From Amphiura filiformis (lineage: Eukaryota > Echinodermata > Ophiuroidea > Amphilepidida > Amphiuridae), in NCBI RefSeq assembly GCF_039555335.1, contig NW_027305510.1, forward strand, positions 186,001-250,000: a stretch of DNA of 64,000 nucleotides. Direction: 5' to 3'. The translations under genes were made by a program, and so were the position numbers. Positions 1 to 12,100 of this stretch are shown in pieces (the first letter of the stretch is position 1; each line of letters opens with the position of its first letter). The notes under the pieces are model-generated. The model saw only the letters and a list, made by a program, of their open reading frames with translations. It made no database searches and was not told where the DNA came from.

Positions 1-20
1 GGGATTTCTTGTTTTGACAG

Positions 21-120
21 GAGAGAAGCCATTTACCTGCACCAGCTGTGGTAAAGGATTCAGTAAAAGCAGCAACTTGAAGCTCCACATCAAAACACAC
101 ACAGGCGAAAAAGCTTTCAA
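21..120 (+). CDS. Zinc-finger gene exon 1 (of this window)
   Basis: Acceptor TTTTGACAG ends at 20 and donor GTAAGTAC starts at 121. The exon begins with two bases completing a Gly codon and reads [20 protein letters not shown] followed by [12 protein letters not shown], one complete C2H2 finger. It ends in phase 2 (AA), completed by the first base of exon 2 to give Lys. The HTGEKP linker before it shows that more fingers lie upstream of the window. Confidence 0.85.
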
Positions 121-3100
121 GTAAGTACTACGAATACACCCAAGTTACACCCAAAGTCTCAGTAATACACCCAGATGTGTTTGGAATGCACCCAAATATC
201 TCAGAAATACGCCCAAATGTATTTGGAATGCACCCAAATATCTCAAATACACCCAAATGTATTTGGAATGCACCCAGATGTTTCAGAAATACATTTGAAT
301 GTATTTGGAATGCACCCAAATATCTCAGAAATACACCCAAATGTAATTGGAATACACCCAAATATCTCAGAAATACACCCAAATAAATTTGGAATGCACC
401 CAAATATCTCAGACATACACCTAAATGTATTAGGAATACACCCAAATGTCTCAGAAATGCACCCAAATGTATTAGGAATGCACTCAAATGTGTCAGATAT
501 ACACCCAGTGTAAATAAATAGGAATGTGTGTACCACTGGCACGCTGGCCGAGCGGAATGGGCTCCGACTCATAATCGGACGGTTGCATGTTCGAGCCTCG
601 GCAATTTCGGCTACTAAAAAAACCGGTTTGTCGTTTTGGTACATGATAACTATTTAATTTATTTCTAAATTTTGCTATGGTTGTAACTCCTTGTTCTAGT
701 TTACATCAACATCTAGTGCAACATGGGTAGTTAATGACAAAAAGTACCCAAATGAACAGAGCACATCCAGATCTTGCAAAATATGCTTATTTCTTGACTA
801 TTGACCCTGCTTAGCTAGTCTATTCTCAACATGAAAACAAAGGGAAGTACCTATACAAAGTAATAGGAGTGTCATTTGATGAAATGGGTTGATGCATCAT
901 ATTGCAAAGGATTCTGGTAAATGTAAGACATGTTCTCTAGTGTAGATGTACCTGAAAACAAACTGCAGAATTCAGCAAGTTTCTTCCCTTGATTTTATCA
1001 AATTTATCAAATGTTAAAAACATGTTTTTGATTTTTTGTAAATACCTGATAAGATTGCATCTGTGTAGCATTCCACTAATCTCTTTTGACTTCATCATGG
1101 AGTATAGCAGTTCAATGGAATTTAAAAAAAATTGATTGAAATAAAAAAAGTCTGATTTTTGTATATATTACATAATAATAATAAAAAAAATTGCCAACCC
1201 TGTTTTTTGTGTTTTTGTTCCTGTCAGGTGTCAGATATGTGGTAAAGGCTTCATCTGTGGTTCAGATCTCAACAAACACGAAAAACGACACACTGCTGAA
1301 AAACCTTACTGGTGCTCCGTTTGCGGAAGGAATTTCTCTTCAGACGAGCAGCTCAATAAACACAACCAGAAAGCCCATTTGGTCGCTAAGCCCCACATGT
1401 GTCAGGGATGTGGCAAATCATTTGCTAGAATCACATACTTGAAACTACATGAGAAGACGCATTGTCCATCTGGGCATGAACGGGTAAGTAATAAAGGGGT
1501 GTGGCATTCCCCAAGGTTCAATTCAGGGCCCCACATGTGTCAGGGATGTGGCAAATCATTTGCCAGAATCACATACTTGAAATTACATGAGAAGACGCAT
1601 TGTCCTTCTGGGCATGAACGGGTAAGTAATAAAGGTGTGTGGCATTCCCCAAGTATGCTAGAATCACATACATAAAAAGATACATTGTCCAGGGATTGGG
1701 TTTTGAAAATAACAGGCGTGCTACAAATCACACTTCTGGAAATGTTAAGGCGGGGCTGTCAGGTGTGCTATTGATTGCACTTAAGAAGTTAAGAAATCCA
1801 GGTGTGCTATAAATAGCACTCAGGGTGCGATCTCGCTCGCGCGCCTTAAAACTCGATCCCTGATTGTCATAAAGGTAAACAAACCAAAGAAGTGGTGTTC
1901 CCCAAGGTTCAATTCAGGGACCCTGATTGTCCTCTGGACATCAACAGGTGAGTAATAATGATGTATTTTGCCAATATAGTGTACATCCAGCATTTATCAG
2001 CAGATATCAAACCGTAATTTGCTTCAAGCTTGAGCGTTACAAAGTTTTGTGTGTGTAGCATTTAGCATGCATTTCTATTCTAACAATGCTCATGATTGGT
2101 TAATTACATGATATAGTTATCCGAGTAACCAATCAAAATGGAGTTTTTTTTAATCTTGAGGTACACTTTTTTGCCCTCCATGCATCATCATCATCATGAT
2201 ACTTCGGCTGCTAAACAGGCGACTGTTCATCACTATGTTGAGTTGATGGGTAATTAGGTGCCAGGCAACATTTTTCATATCGTCACTGGGCGGGAAAAAC
2301 AACATTTTGTACTTTTTGCCCTTGAACATGGATGACGCAAACCATTCAATATAAAGTCTACATCTACAAGGCTTTATCCATGTTCAAGGGCCAAAAGTAA
2401 AAATGGGGTGTTTCCTGCATGAACTTTTGGCCCTTGAACGTGGATGAAGCAACCTCTTCAATATAAAGTCTACACCTAAAAGGCTTTATCCATGTTGAAT
2501 GGCCAAAAGTACATTATGAGGTTTTTCCCGCCCAGTGACGATATGCTGCACAGGTGCATTGATATTGATTGATATATTGATGATTTATTTTACAGCTGCA
2601 CACCTGTAAGGCCTGTAACAAGAGTTTTGCGAAACCCATCCTTCTTAAAGAGCATGAAAAGACTCACACAGGGGAAGCTCCATACAAGTGTCATCAGTGT
2701 GATTTGGCTTTTACTGAACCAGTTGAATTAGAGGTAAGCAAACCAAAGAAGTGGTGTTCCCCAAGGTTCAATTCAGGGACCCATTCTATAAACCCAACCT
2801 TCTTAAAGAGCATGAGAAGACTCACACAGGGGAAGCTCCATACAAGTATCATCAGTGTGATTTGGCTTTTAATGAGCCAGTGGAATTAGAGATAAACAAG
2901 CCAAAGGAGTGTAGCATTCCACAAGGTTCAATTTAGGGGCCCATTCTATAAACCCACCTTAAAGAGTATAAGAAGAAAGCGCAGAAAAAGCTAACAAGTG
3001 TCATCAGTGTGATTCGGCTTTTACTGAACCAGTGGAATTTGTGGAATTTTCAAGTTTTAATTTAAGGACCCATCCTTCAAACCCAGCTAAAAAGAGCATG

Positions 3101-6100
3101 AGATGAAACACAAAGAAAGCTCCTTAATTACACGTGTCATCAGTGTGATTTTGCTTTAATTGATAAAATGGAATTAGGGTAGGTATATTGGGCTATTCCA
3201 TTTGACATCCACACTCCCCCTGCGGAAGATTTGCTCTCCCATGTAGGGCGTCTGTTGTTAATTTCAATTATATTGTACAGGACCATGTGAAATACCGTGA
3301 GCAAGCCCAAGCACAGAAGTAACAGTGGCAAACATGTCCCTACATTTGTCACTGACTCTCCAGCTCTTCCACACTGTGTACCTCACCCCCTCAACTTATA
3401 TCATGTATGGTGTTCCTCAAGGATCAACATTGGGACCCTTAATATTAACTTATAATTATTTTGTACAGGACCATGTGAAATACCATGAGCAAGCCCAAGA
3501 ACAGAAGTTTGTGAGCAGCGCCAAATATGTCCCTACAGTTGTTATTGAATCTCCAGCTATTCCACAATGTGCACCTCCTCCCCCTCAGACAGAAGTACCG
3601 CCGCATACTGCACCACAACAAATCACTGTGGGTACGAATCATACTACTACTGCTACTGGGGAAGGCAATGTGAATTGGGCAACATGGAATCTGTCGGATG
3701 TTTTTGGTAAGACTTGTTTTATATCATGTGTAGTGTACCCCAAGGTTCAGTTCTGGGACCTTTATACTAGGGACTTATCATACTAAAAAAAAAAAAAAAG
3801 GAAGGTTTTATTTCAAACTCTAATGGTGACCCGCAGGTCAAATTGCTAGAATTGTACATTAAACACACCTAAACAGACACAATGCAATTTGCAGGCAGCA
3901 GCTTAATCAGCGCCAATATTACAACATTAGCAGTCTACTACTGCTACTGGGGAAGGCAATGTGAATTGGGCAACATGGAATATGTCGGATGTTTTTGGTA
4001 AGACTAGTTTTATATCATGTGTAGTGTACCCCAAGGTTCAGTTCTGGGACCTTTATACTAGGAACCTTCTCTTCAACAATGTGCACCTACTGAACCTCCG
4101 GCTAAAATACCTCCACATACTGCACTACAACAAGTCACTAGTACATTTGGCTGTATTCCTTATACATGGGTATATTCCTAATACATTTGGGTGTATTCCT
4201 TATACATGGGTGTATTCCTAATACATTTGGGTGTATTCCTAATACATTTAGTTGTATTCCTAATACATTTGGGTGTATTCCTTATACATGGGTGTATTCC
4301 TAATACATTTAGTTGTATTCCTAATACATTTGGGTGTATTCCTTATACATGGGTGTATTCCTAATACATTTTGGTGTATTCCTAATACATGTGGGTGTAT
4401 TCCTAATACATTTGGGTGTATTTCCAATACATTTAGGTGTATTTCGAATACAATACATTTGGGTGTATTTCTAATACATTTGGGTGTATTTCTAATACAT
4501 TTGGGTGTATTTCCAATACATTTAGGTGTATTTCGAATACATTTGGGTGTATTTCTAATACATTTGGGTGTATTCCTTATACATGGGTGTATTCCTAATA
4601 CATTTAGTTGTATTCCTAATACATGTGGGTGTATTCCTAATACATATGGGTGTATTCCTAATACATTTGGGTGTATTTCCAATACATTTAGGTGTATTTC
4701 CAATACATTTAGGTGTATTCCTAATACATTTGGGTGTATTCCTAATACATTTAGTTGTATTCCTAATACATTTGGGTGTATTCCTTATACATGGGTGTAT
4801 TCCTAATACATTTAGTTGTATTCCTAATACATGTGGGTGTATTCCTAATACATTTGGGTGTATTTCCAATACATTTAGGTGTATTTCCAATACATTTAGG
4901 TGTATTTCGAATACATTTGGGTGTATTTCTAATACATTTGGGTGTATTTCTAATACATTTGGGTGTATATATTTGGGTGTATTCCTAATACATTTGGGTG
5001 TATTCCTAATACATGTGGGTGTATTCCTAATACATTTGGGTGTATTTCTAATACATTAAGGTGTATTTCTAATACATTAAGGTGTATTTCTAATACATTT
5101 GGGTGTATTTCTAATACATTTGGGTGTATATATTTGGGTATATTCCTAATACATTTGGATGTATTCCTAATACATTTAGGTGTATTTCTAATACATTTAG
5201 GTGTTTTTCTAATACATTTGGGTGTATTTATAATGCATTTGAGTGTATATATTTGGGTGTATTCCTAATACATTGGGGTGTACTTGTAATACATTTGGGT
5301 GTATTCCTAATACATTTGTGTACATCCATATCAAAATGATACACTTGTCGGCTGCTACATGTGCCTCATTTCACATAATAGCTAGCAATAAATACCTCGT
5401 CTCAAGGGGAGGTCACTTCAAATCATCCCCAAGTGACATGGTTATGGAATGTTCTCTGTATTAATAAGCCATGTGACTTGGGGATGATATAAAGTGACCC
5501 CCACTTGAAATGAGCCTGGTATTTATTCCCAGTTATTATGTGAAATGAGACACATGTAGCAGCCCAAAAGTGCATCGTTTTGATATGGATGTACACATTT
5601 GGTTATATTCCTAATACAGTTGGGTGTTTTCCTAATATATTTGGGTGTTTTCCTAATATATTTGGGTGTATTTTATCTACAGATGAAACCGATAGTCACG
5701 ACCCATTACCACCAACAAGTGACCCACAAGGTCAACTTCCAGGTCACCAAGGTCAACTTCCAGGTCACCAAGGTCAACTTCCAGGTCACCAAGGTCAACT
5801 TCCAGGTCAACAGCAACCACCACCCGGTCAAGTGGTCAACCAAGATCAAGCTCAGTCCACAACTGACCCATCGCTACCTGATGGTCAAGCCGATGGTCAG
5901 CCGTTGCAAGCTACTGGACCAGATGGCCAATCAATAATCAACCAAGTTATTAATCGTGTTGGTGGACGTATCCGGAAGCAGAAAAAGAATGGTGGAAAGG
6001 TATGTAGTGTACAATTGGAAATTTAGGTGTGTATTATCCCTTACACATTGGATATATATTTCTAATACATTTGGTTGTATTCCTAATACATTTGGGTGTT

Positions 6101-9100
6101 ATTTTGTAAATTAAATCTAAATACTGGAACTAAAATTTGTAACTCACTTTGCTATGTGGCTTCCAAAAACATTGGACTTCATCAGGCGTCTGATTGATGA
6201 TGTTGTGACTTCAGACGGCGAGGAATGTCTCGCAATGCCGGGTCCCATGCATGTGACAACTGTAAACGGAATCCTCCTTTCTTGTTAATGCTGGCTCCTC
6301 CACTTTATCCATGGATTCTCTGACTCCTCTTTCGAACCATCTCTCCTCTTTATCAAGGATAACAGCTTCTTTGAGATTGAAGAAGTGTTCAGTGTTCTTA
6401 TTACGAGAAGAAGCAGCTATCCTTGAGAGGAGACATGGTTTGAAAGAGGAGTAAGAGAATCATTGGTTATTTTACGACATATCGGTATATTCCTAACACT
6501 TACAATATGCTCATCTATCAGGGGCACAGATCTTTAACCTCAATACATTTGTACATTCATTGAATGACCTTTGAAAATTTGGGTACTAAAACTCATACTC
6601 TGCAACTTGAGGTCAAATTTTGAACTATGATTGTTTAATTGAGGTTATTGAACTATACCATTGGGATGAGGCTGTTGTGGTCCTTTTACAGTAAATTGTG
6701 CTTCATCTAAGAGGTTGGAAGGTGTAATATTTATAGTTACATTTGAAACATGGCAGTTTTATACTTAATCTGACACCAAACATGTTGAATTTGGGTGTAT
6801 TTATCGGACATTTGGGTGTATTAAGTACATTTTGGGTGTATTCCTGACAAATTTGGGTGTATTTCTGAGACTTTTGGGTGTATTTCTAATACATTAGGGT
6901 GTATTTACTATTACTGTAAATTTTGGTGTAATCCTGATTTGGGTGTCAATTTGTTTCCTTGTTAATAAATTAGTCGCTCTCACTGTCTCAGGTGTACATG
7001 TGTCCAACATGTGGTAAAGACTATGCGGATAGCAGTAACCTGCGACAGCATCAAAGACTACATACCGGCGAAAAACCTTATACTTGTCAACATTGTGGGA
7101 AAAAGTTTACACAGAGAAGCAATTGCAAAGTGCATGAGAGAACTCATACTGGTAAGTACCCCATCCCTAAAGTTTGTTGGACTTCTATAAGGCGGAAATT
7201 ATTCGGCTTTCGTTACTGCGTGTGTCACTAAAGTCCCAACTCACGCTCTCGTAAATTCACATAAGCGTGCGCCAGTCACGCATTACACAACGTACAACTA
7301 GTGCAAGCATTGTGCTCAACTGCATGCATACCATTCTATATCAATACACGGTGTTATGAGTCTTAGTTTTTCTTCCTGATATAAACCGAACAAACTTTAG
7401 ATATGTCCCTGCTCCTTGGATAACTCATTCCTACTTTAGAAATTTACTGCCCCTGGCTTTAAATGTCAAAGGCCAGAGCAGCAACTGGAAGCTATAAAGG
7501 ACACACACACAGGTATGTACAAAGTATTCCATCCCTAGATGTTAATATCCCTGCTCCTTGGATGACTCATTCCCTACTTGGGATATACTGCCTGTAGCTT
7601 TACAAGTCCTTGTCTCAAAGGCCAGAGCAGCAACTGTAAGCTATAAAGGAAACACACACAGGTATATACAAAGTATTCCATCCCTAGATGTTAATATCCC
7701 TGCTCCTTGGATTACTCATTCCCTACTTGGGATATATACTGCCCCTGGCTTTTAAAGACCTCATCCCAAAAGGCTTCATTCAAAGCAGCAACTGTGAGAT
7801 AACTCATACAGGTATTCAACTACAAAGTATTCAATCCTTAGGAATGCTAATGTCCTTTTTATTTTTTATTGTTATTTTTTGTAAAATCAATAACTTAAAG
7901 CCATATTATAACATTTGCTGAGGAGAATGCCCTCAAATTTTTTTTAAATTCTTGATTTGAGTGTATTCCTAATACATTTGGGTGTATTATTGTCTATTTC
8001 ACAGGTGAAAAACCGTATAAATGCAAGTATTGCGACAAGGGCTTCTCCAAGACGACCAACTTACGTATCCATGCCAAGCGTCATACCGGTAAAGGCAACT
8101 TCACGTGCCAGCATTGTAATCGTGTTTACGTTTACGAGTATGAGCTGCGTAATCATCTCAGGATACATACTGGTAGGTGTTACTTACAAGTATGATATTT
8201 ATATGTGCGGTGTACCTCAACGGTCAATACTGGGACCCTTATTACAGGGATGTAAGTTTTCTGTATTTTTACAGAATTCAGGTTTTTTTGTAGTCCAGAT
8301 TTACTCAATTTCTTTTATTTGCAGCCCATTTTGTGGCTTTTTAGCACGAATTTACGTTTTTTTTTTTTCCCCAATTGTCCGTATTTTTTCTTTGGGGTTA
8401 CTTACATCCCTGATTACCCTTTATTTCTTAATTATTAGGCCTGTAAATAAAACTTGCTTGTTTGCCCTCTGTGACCGACTCAAAAAAACATGAAAATCTT
8501 GGGTCACTTTTTTTCCTAATACTATAGTCTAGTAGGTTACCTCTACCTTACAATCTACCTTACTTAAAACACAAAATTTTGTGTGCTCAATTTGTTTTGA
8601 AGCTTACAGCATTTCAGACAATATTAGTGTTTTTGTTTGTGATACGTGATATTGATATTGTGATTAACAGACTTATGCTGTAAGATGTGTCATTTTCCAT
8701 GTCCAAATGCCCATGAAAAAAAGGGTTTACATAAAATACAAGTTTTTGTCTCTTAAAGGAAAATGGACAATTTTTTTAATTGGCCTTATGAAAGGATACC
8801 ATACCGCAGGATATATACTGGTATGTGTTAGTTATATCATGTGTGGTGTACCTCAAGGGTCAATACTGGGACCCTTATTATTACTTATTATCATGGTATG
8901 AATATATGCTGTGTAATCATCTCTGGATACATACTGGTATATGATATGTGTGGTGTACCTCAAGGGTCAACACTGGGACCCTTATTATTACTTATTATCT
9001 TGGTATGAATATAATGCTGTGTAATCATCTCTGGATACATACTGTATTAGCAGTCAAGTTAGCTCAATCGATAAGGCGTTCGACTATGGTGCGAGAGGTT

Positions 9101-12100
9101 GCGGGTTCGAACCCTGGCGGTGCCTAGTACGCTCTCGTGGAAAAATTGAGTTAGCTTGAAATTCCCCTGGACAAGGAACTTGCTGCTTATTTGTCTCGTT
9201 GTAACCCGTACGAAACTCGGGGAGCTGATCCTGGTTGCGAAGGTTATTTGTGGAATGTATAGGGTGTGCGCTCTTGAAGCAGCAAAGTCCCTGAATTGCT
9301 GTTTAATGGTTTGTGGAATGACGCTGGGTCGTAGTGGTCAGCGACAACCTGTAAAGTGTGCTGAGGCTTGTGGATCAACGCTCTAGGCGTTGTGCGGTCG
9401 TAGCGCACTATAAATCATTAACGCTTTTTTTTTTTATGTGTGGTGTACCTCAAGGGTCAATACTGGGACCCTTACTATTTATTATTATCATGTTATGTGT
9501 AATTTTTAATATAACAAATTAAGTTACCTTCCAGCACGTAACATTTTATTAATTTCTCATTGCAGGCGAGAAGCCGTACAAATGTGATCAATGTGGCCGC
9601 AGCTTCGCTCAGAGCAGCAACTTAAAAGCACACTCTGTGGTACATACTGGTAACAGGCCATTTGCTTGTAAACTGTGCGACAAGACCTTCAAATGGCGCA
9701 CGGAACTGAAGAACCACCAAGTCGTTCATACCGAACAAGGGCCTTTAATTGTGATCAATGCGGAAGTCGTACTCAAGCGCCACCTATTTAAAGATTCACA
9801 TGCGCATACACTCTGGTGACAAACCATTCAAGTGCACTGTGTGCAACAAATCATTTGCGTTACGTTCTTCGCTGTTCCAGCATAAAAATACGCACTTATC
9901 CAGTCGGCCATTCAAGTGTCAGACCCCGGAATGTGGGAAAGGTTTTAAGACAAAAAACCAATTAAATATTCACACTTTGATGCATACGAACTCAAAGCAG
10001 TTCCAGTGTGAGGTATGTATGAAACGCTTTGCACGTAAAGGAAACTTGATGGCTCACCTAAAGCTTCATCAAGGTGATCGTGACAGGCCACACGAATGCA
10101 GCACGTGCGGGAAACGGTGTTTATTCGAAAGCGAGTTACGTGTTCACGAACGAACGCACACCGGTGAGAAACCATACACCTGTCTTGCATGTGGGAAAAG
10201 TTTCTCGCAGCGAGGAAATCTGAAACAGCACGAGGTGACACATACGGGAACACGTCCGTATAAATGTACGGAAGAAAACTGCGATCGGACGTACAAGTAC
10301 ATTGGCGATCTGCAGAAACATCGTAAAGAGAAGCATACGATGGATACACCATATGATTGCAGTCATTGCGGGCGAGTTTCTCTGTCAAGATCGATTTGAT
10401 TCGCTCACCAACGCAAACACACCGGTGAAAACCTTTCGAATGTACAGATTGCGGCATGAAGTTTTCGCAGAGTAGCAATTATCGCAATCATCAACGTAAA
10501 AGGCACAATTTGAAACCGTTCTCATGCACGCAGTGTGATGCAATTTTTGCAAAAGCATACGAATTGAAAGAACATACACGCCAGCATGTCGATATCTTCA
10601 AATGTGCGCATTGTGATGTAACATTTGCGACGGATGAGTTGCGAAAACAGCATGAAGGTACGCATAAACCGCATTCGTGTCCGTATTGTGATCGCTGCTT
10701 CTCAACGCTTGATGAACTCGCGCAACACAGTAAAAATCATCTAGGACCGAAGGCACAAAAATGCAGCGTTTGCGACAAGATCTTCAACGGCCCATCGAAT
10801 CTGAAAATGCACGAATCACGAGTTCACGGTTTGTCACCGTTCCGTTGTAAAATATGCGAGGAAGGATTCCAACGAGCAGGTGAATTGAAAGAGCACGAAG
10901 AGACGCATTTGAAAGATACACCGCATCGATGCGTGTTTTGCACGGAGCCGCTTTTCACAGAGGCAGAATTGACGATTCACATCGCGTCTCATACAGGAGA
11001 GAAGCCGTACCAATGCGGCATTTGCGGAAAGCGGTATCATTGGAAGGGAGATCTCACGAAGCACGAACGCGAACATCGGGGAGACACACCATTTAAGTGC
11101 AATTTTTGCGATAAAGCATATACCGCTAACTGCGATTTGCAGAAACATTTACGACGACATACCGGAGAAAAACCCTTTGCCTGTTCTCAGTGCCCGAAGC
11201 GATTCCCGCAATCTGGTAGCATGCGTATGCATGAAAAGACTGCCCATGGTTTGGAGCCATATCCATGCTCTATATGCGGACTACGATTCCCAAAATATTC
11301 CGAACTCAAACCCCATTTCGAAAGTCACAAGAGTTTCAAATGTCAGCTTTGCGAAAAGCTGTTCATGACGGAAGACGACCTCAACGTACACATGACCAAA
11401 CATAAACAATACAAGTGTGAACATTGTAGTAAGGGGTTTTCCCAGACTGAGGAGTTGGATAAGCACAAGGAAGCATGTATAAAAAGTAAACCATTTACTT
11501 GTACTTTGTGTACATGCCGGTTTATGTCAAACGAAGGATTAGCTAATCACATAACTAAATTGCACAAACCCGATAAACCCAATAAATGTACGCTTTGTGA
11601 GAAAAGTTATAAATACGAGGGCGATCTACGTAAGCATATGATGACGCATGCCGGAGACTTGCCGTTCCCCTGCCCGGAAGAAAATTGTGACAAATCCTTC
11701 TCGTCGCCGCATGATTTAGTCAAGCATCATCGAAAACACACCGGAGAAAAACCTTACCAGTGTTCGGTCTGCCAGAAGTTCTTCACACAATACGGAATTT
11801 GAAATATCACGAAGCGTAAGATCCATGGAGTTGAGCCGTACCGGTGTGAAAAATGCGGATCCCGGTTCAGAATCGCGTCGGACTTAAAGCGCCACCAGAA
11901 AAAGAACATCCCGATGAGGCGACTAAAAAGATGAGACGATTGAAATCTGAAGACAATCCTTCAGTAGGGAGACGCAGCACTAGACAACAGACAAAAGAGA
12001 ATGAGTCGTCAAAAAGCCGTGGAAGACCCAAAAAGACCGTTCGGATTAAGCAAGAAAAGATGGATGAAAGTATCGATGGAGAGGTGACCCGCAATAGTGA

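Noticed and set aside
530..606. A functional tRNA gene
   Set aside because: A and B boxes are present but acceptor and anticodon stems do not pair well. The same applies to 9053, 16067 and 21760, where SINE bodies follow.
1532..1627. An additional true exon duplicating the last finger of exon 2
   Set aside because: The frame is open and the donor good, but the only upstream AG is weak and gives the wrong phase relative to exons 2 and 3.
4273..5268. Long open frames of GCIPNTF or LGVFLIH heptapeptides on both strands
   Set aside because: They follow from a stop-free 21-bp repeat in an intron; all frames and both strands give similar peptides and no splice or start context supports them.
3403..9490. 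A functional reverse transcriptase or LINE in the zinc-finger introns
   Set aside because: Only the GVPQGSxLGP piece is present at each site; no YxDD motif, endonuclease or extended frame nearby.
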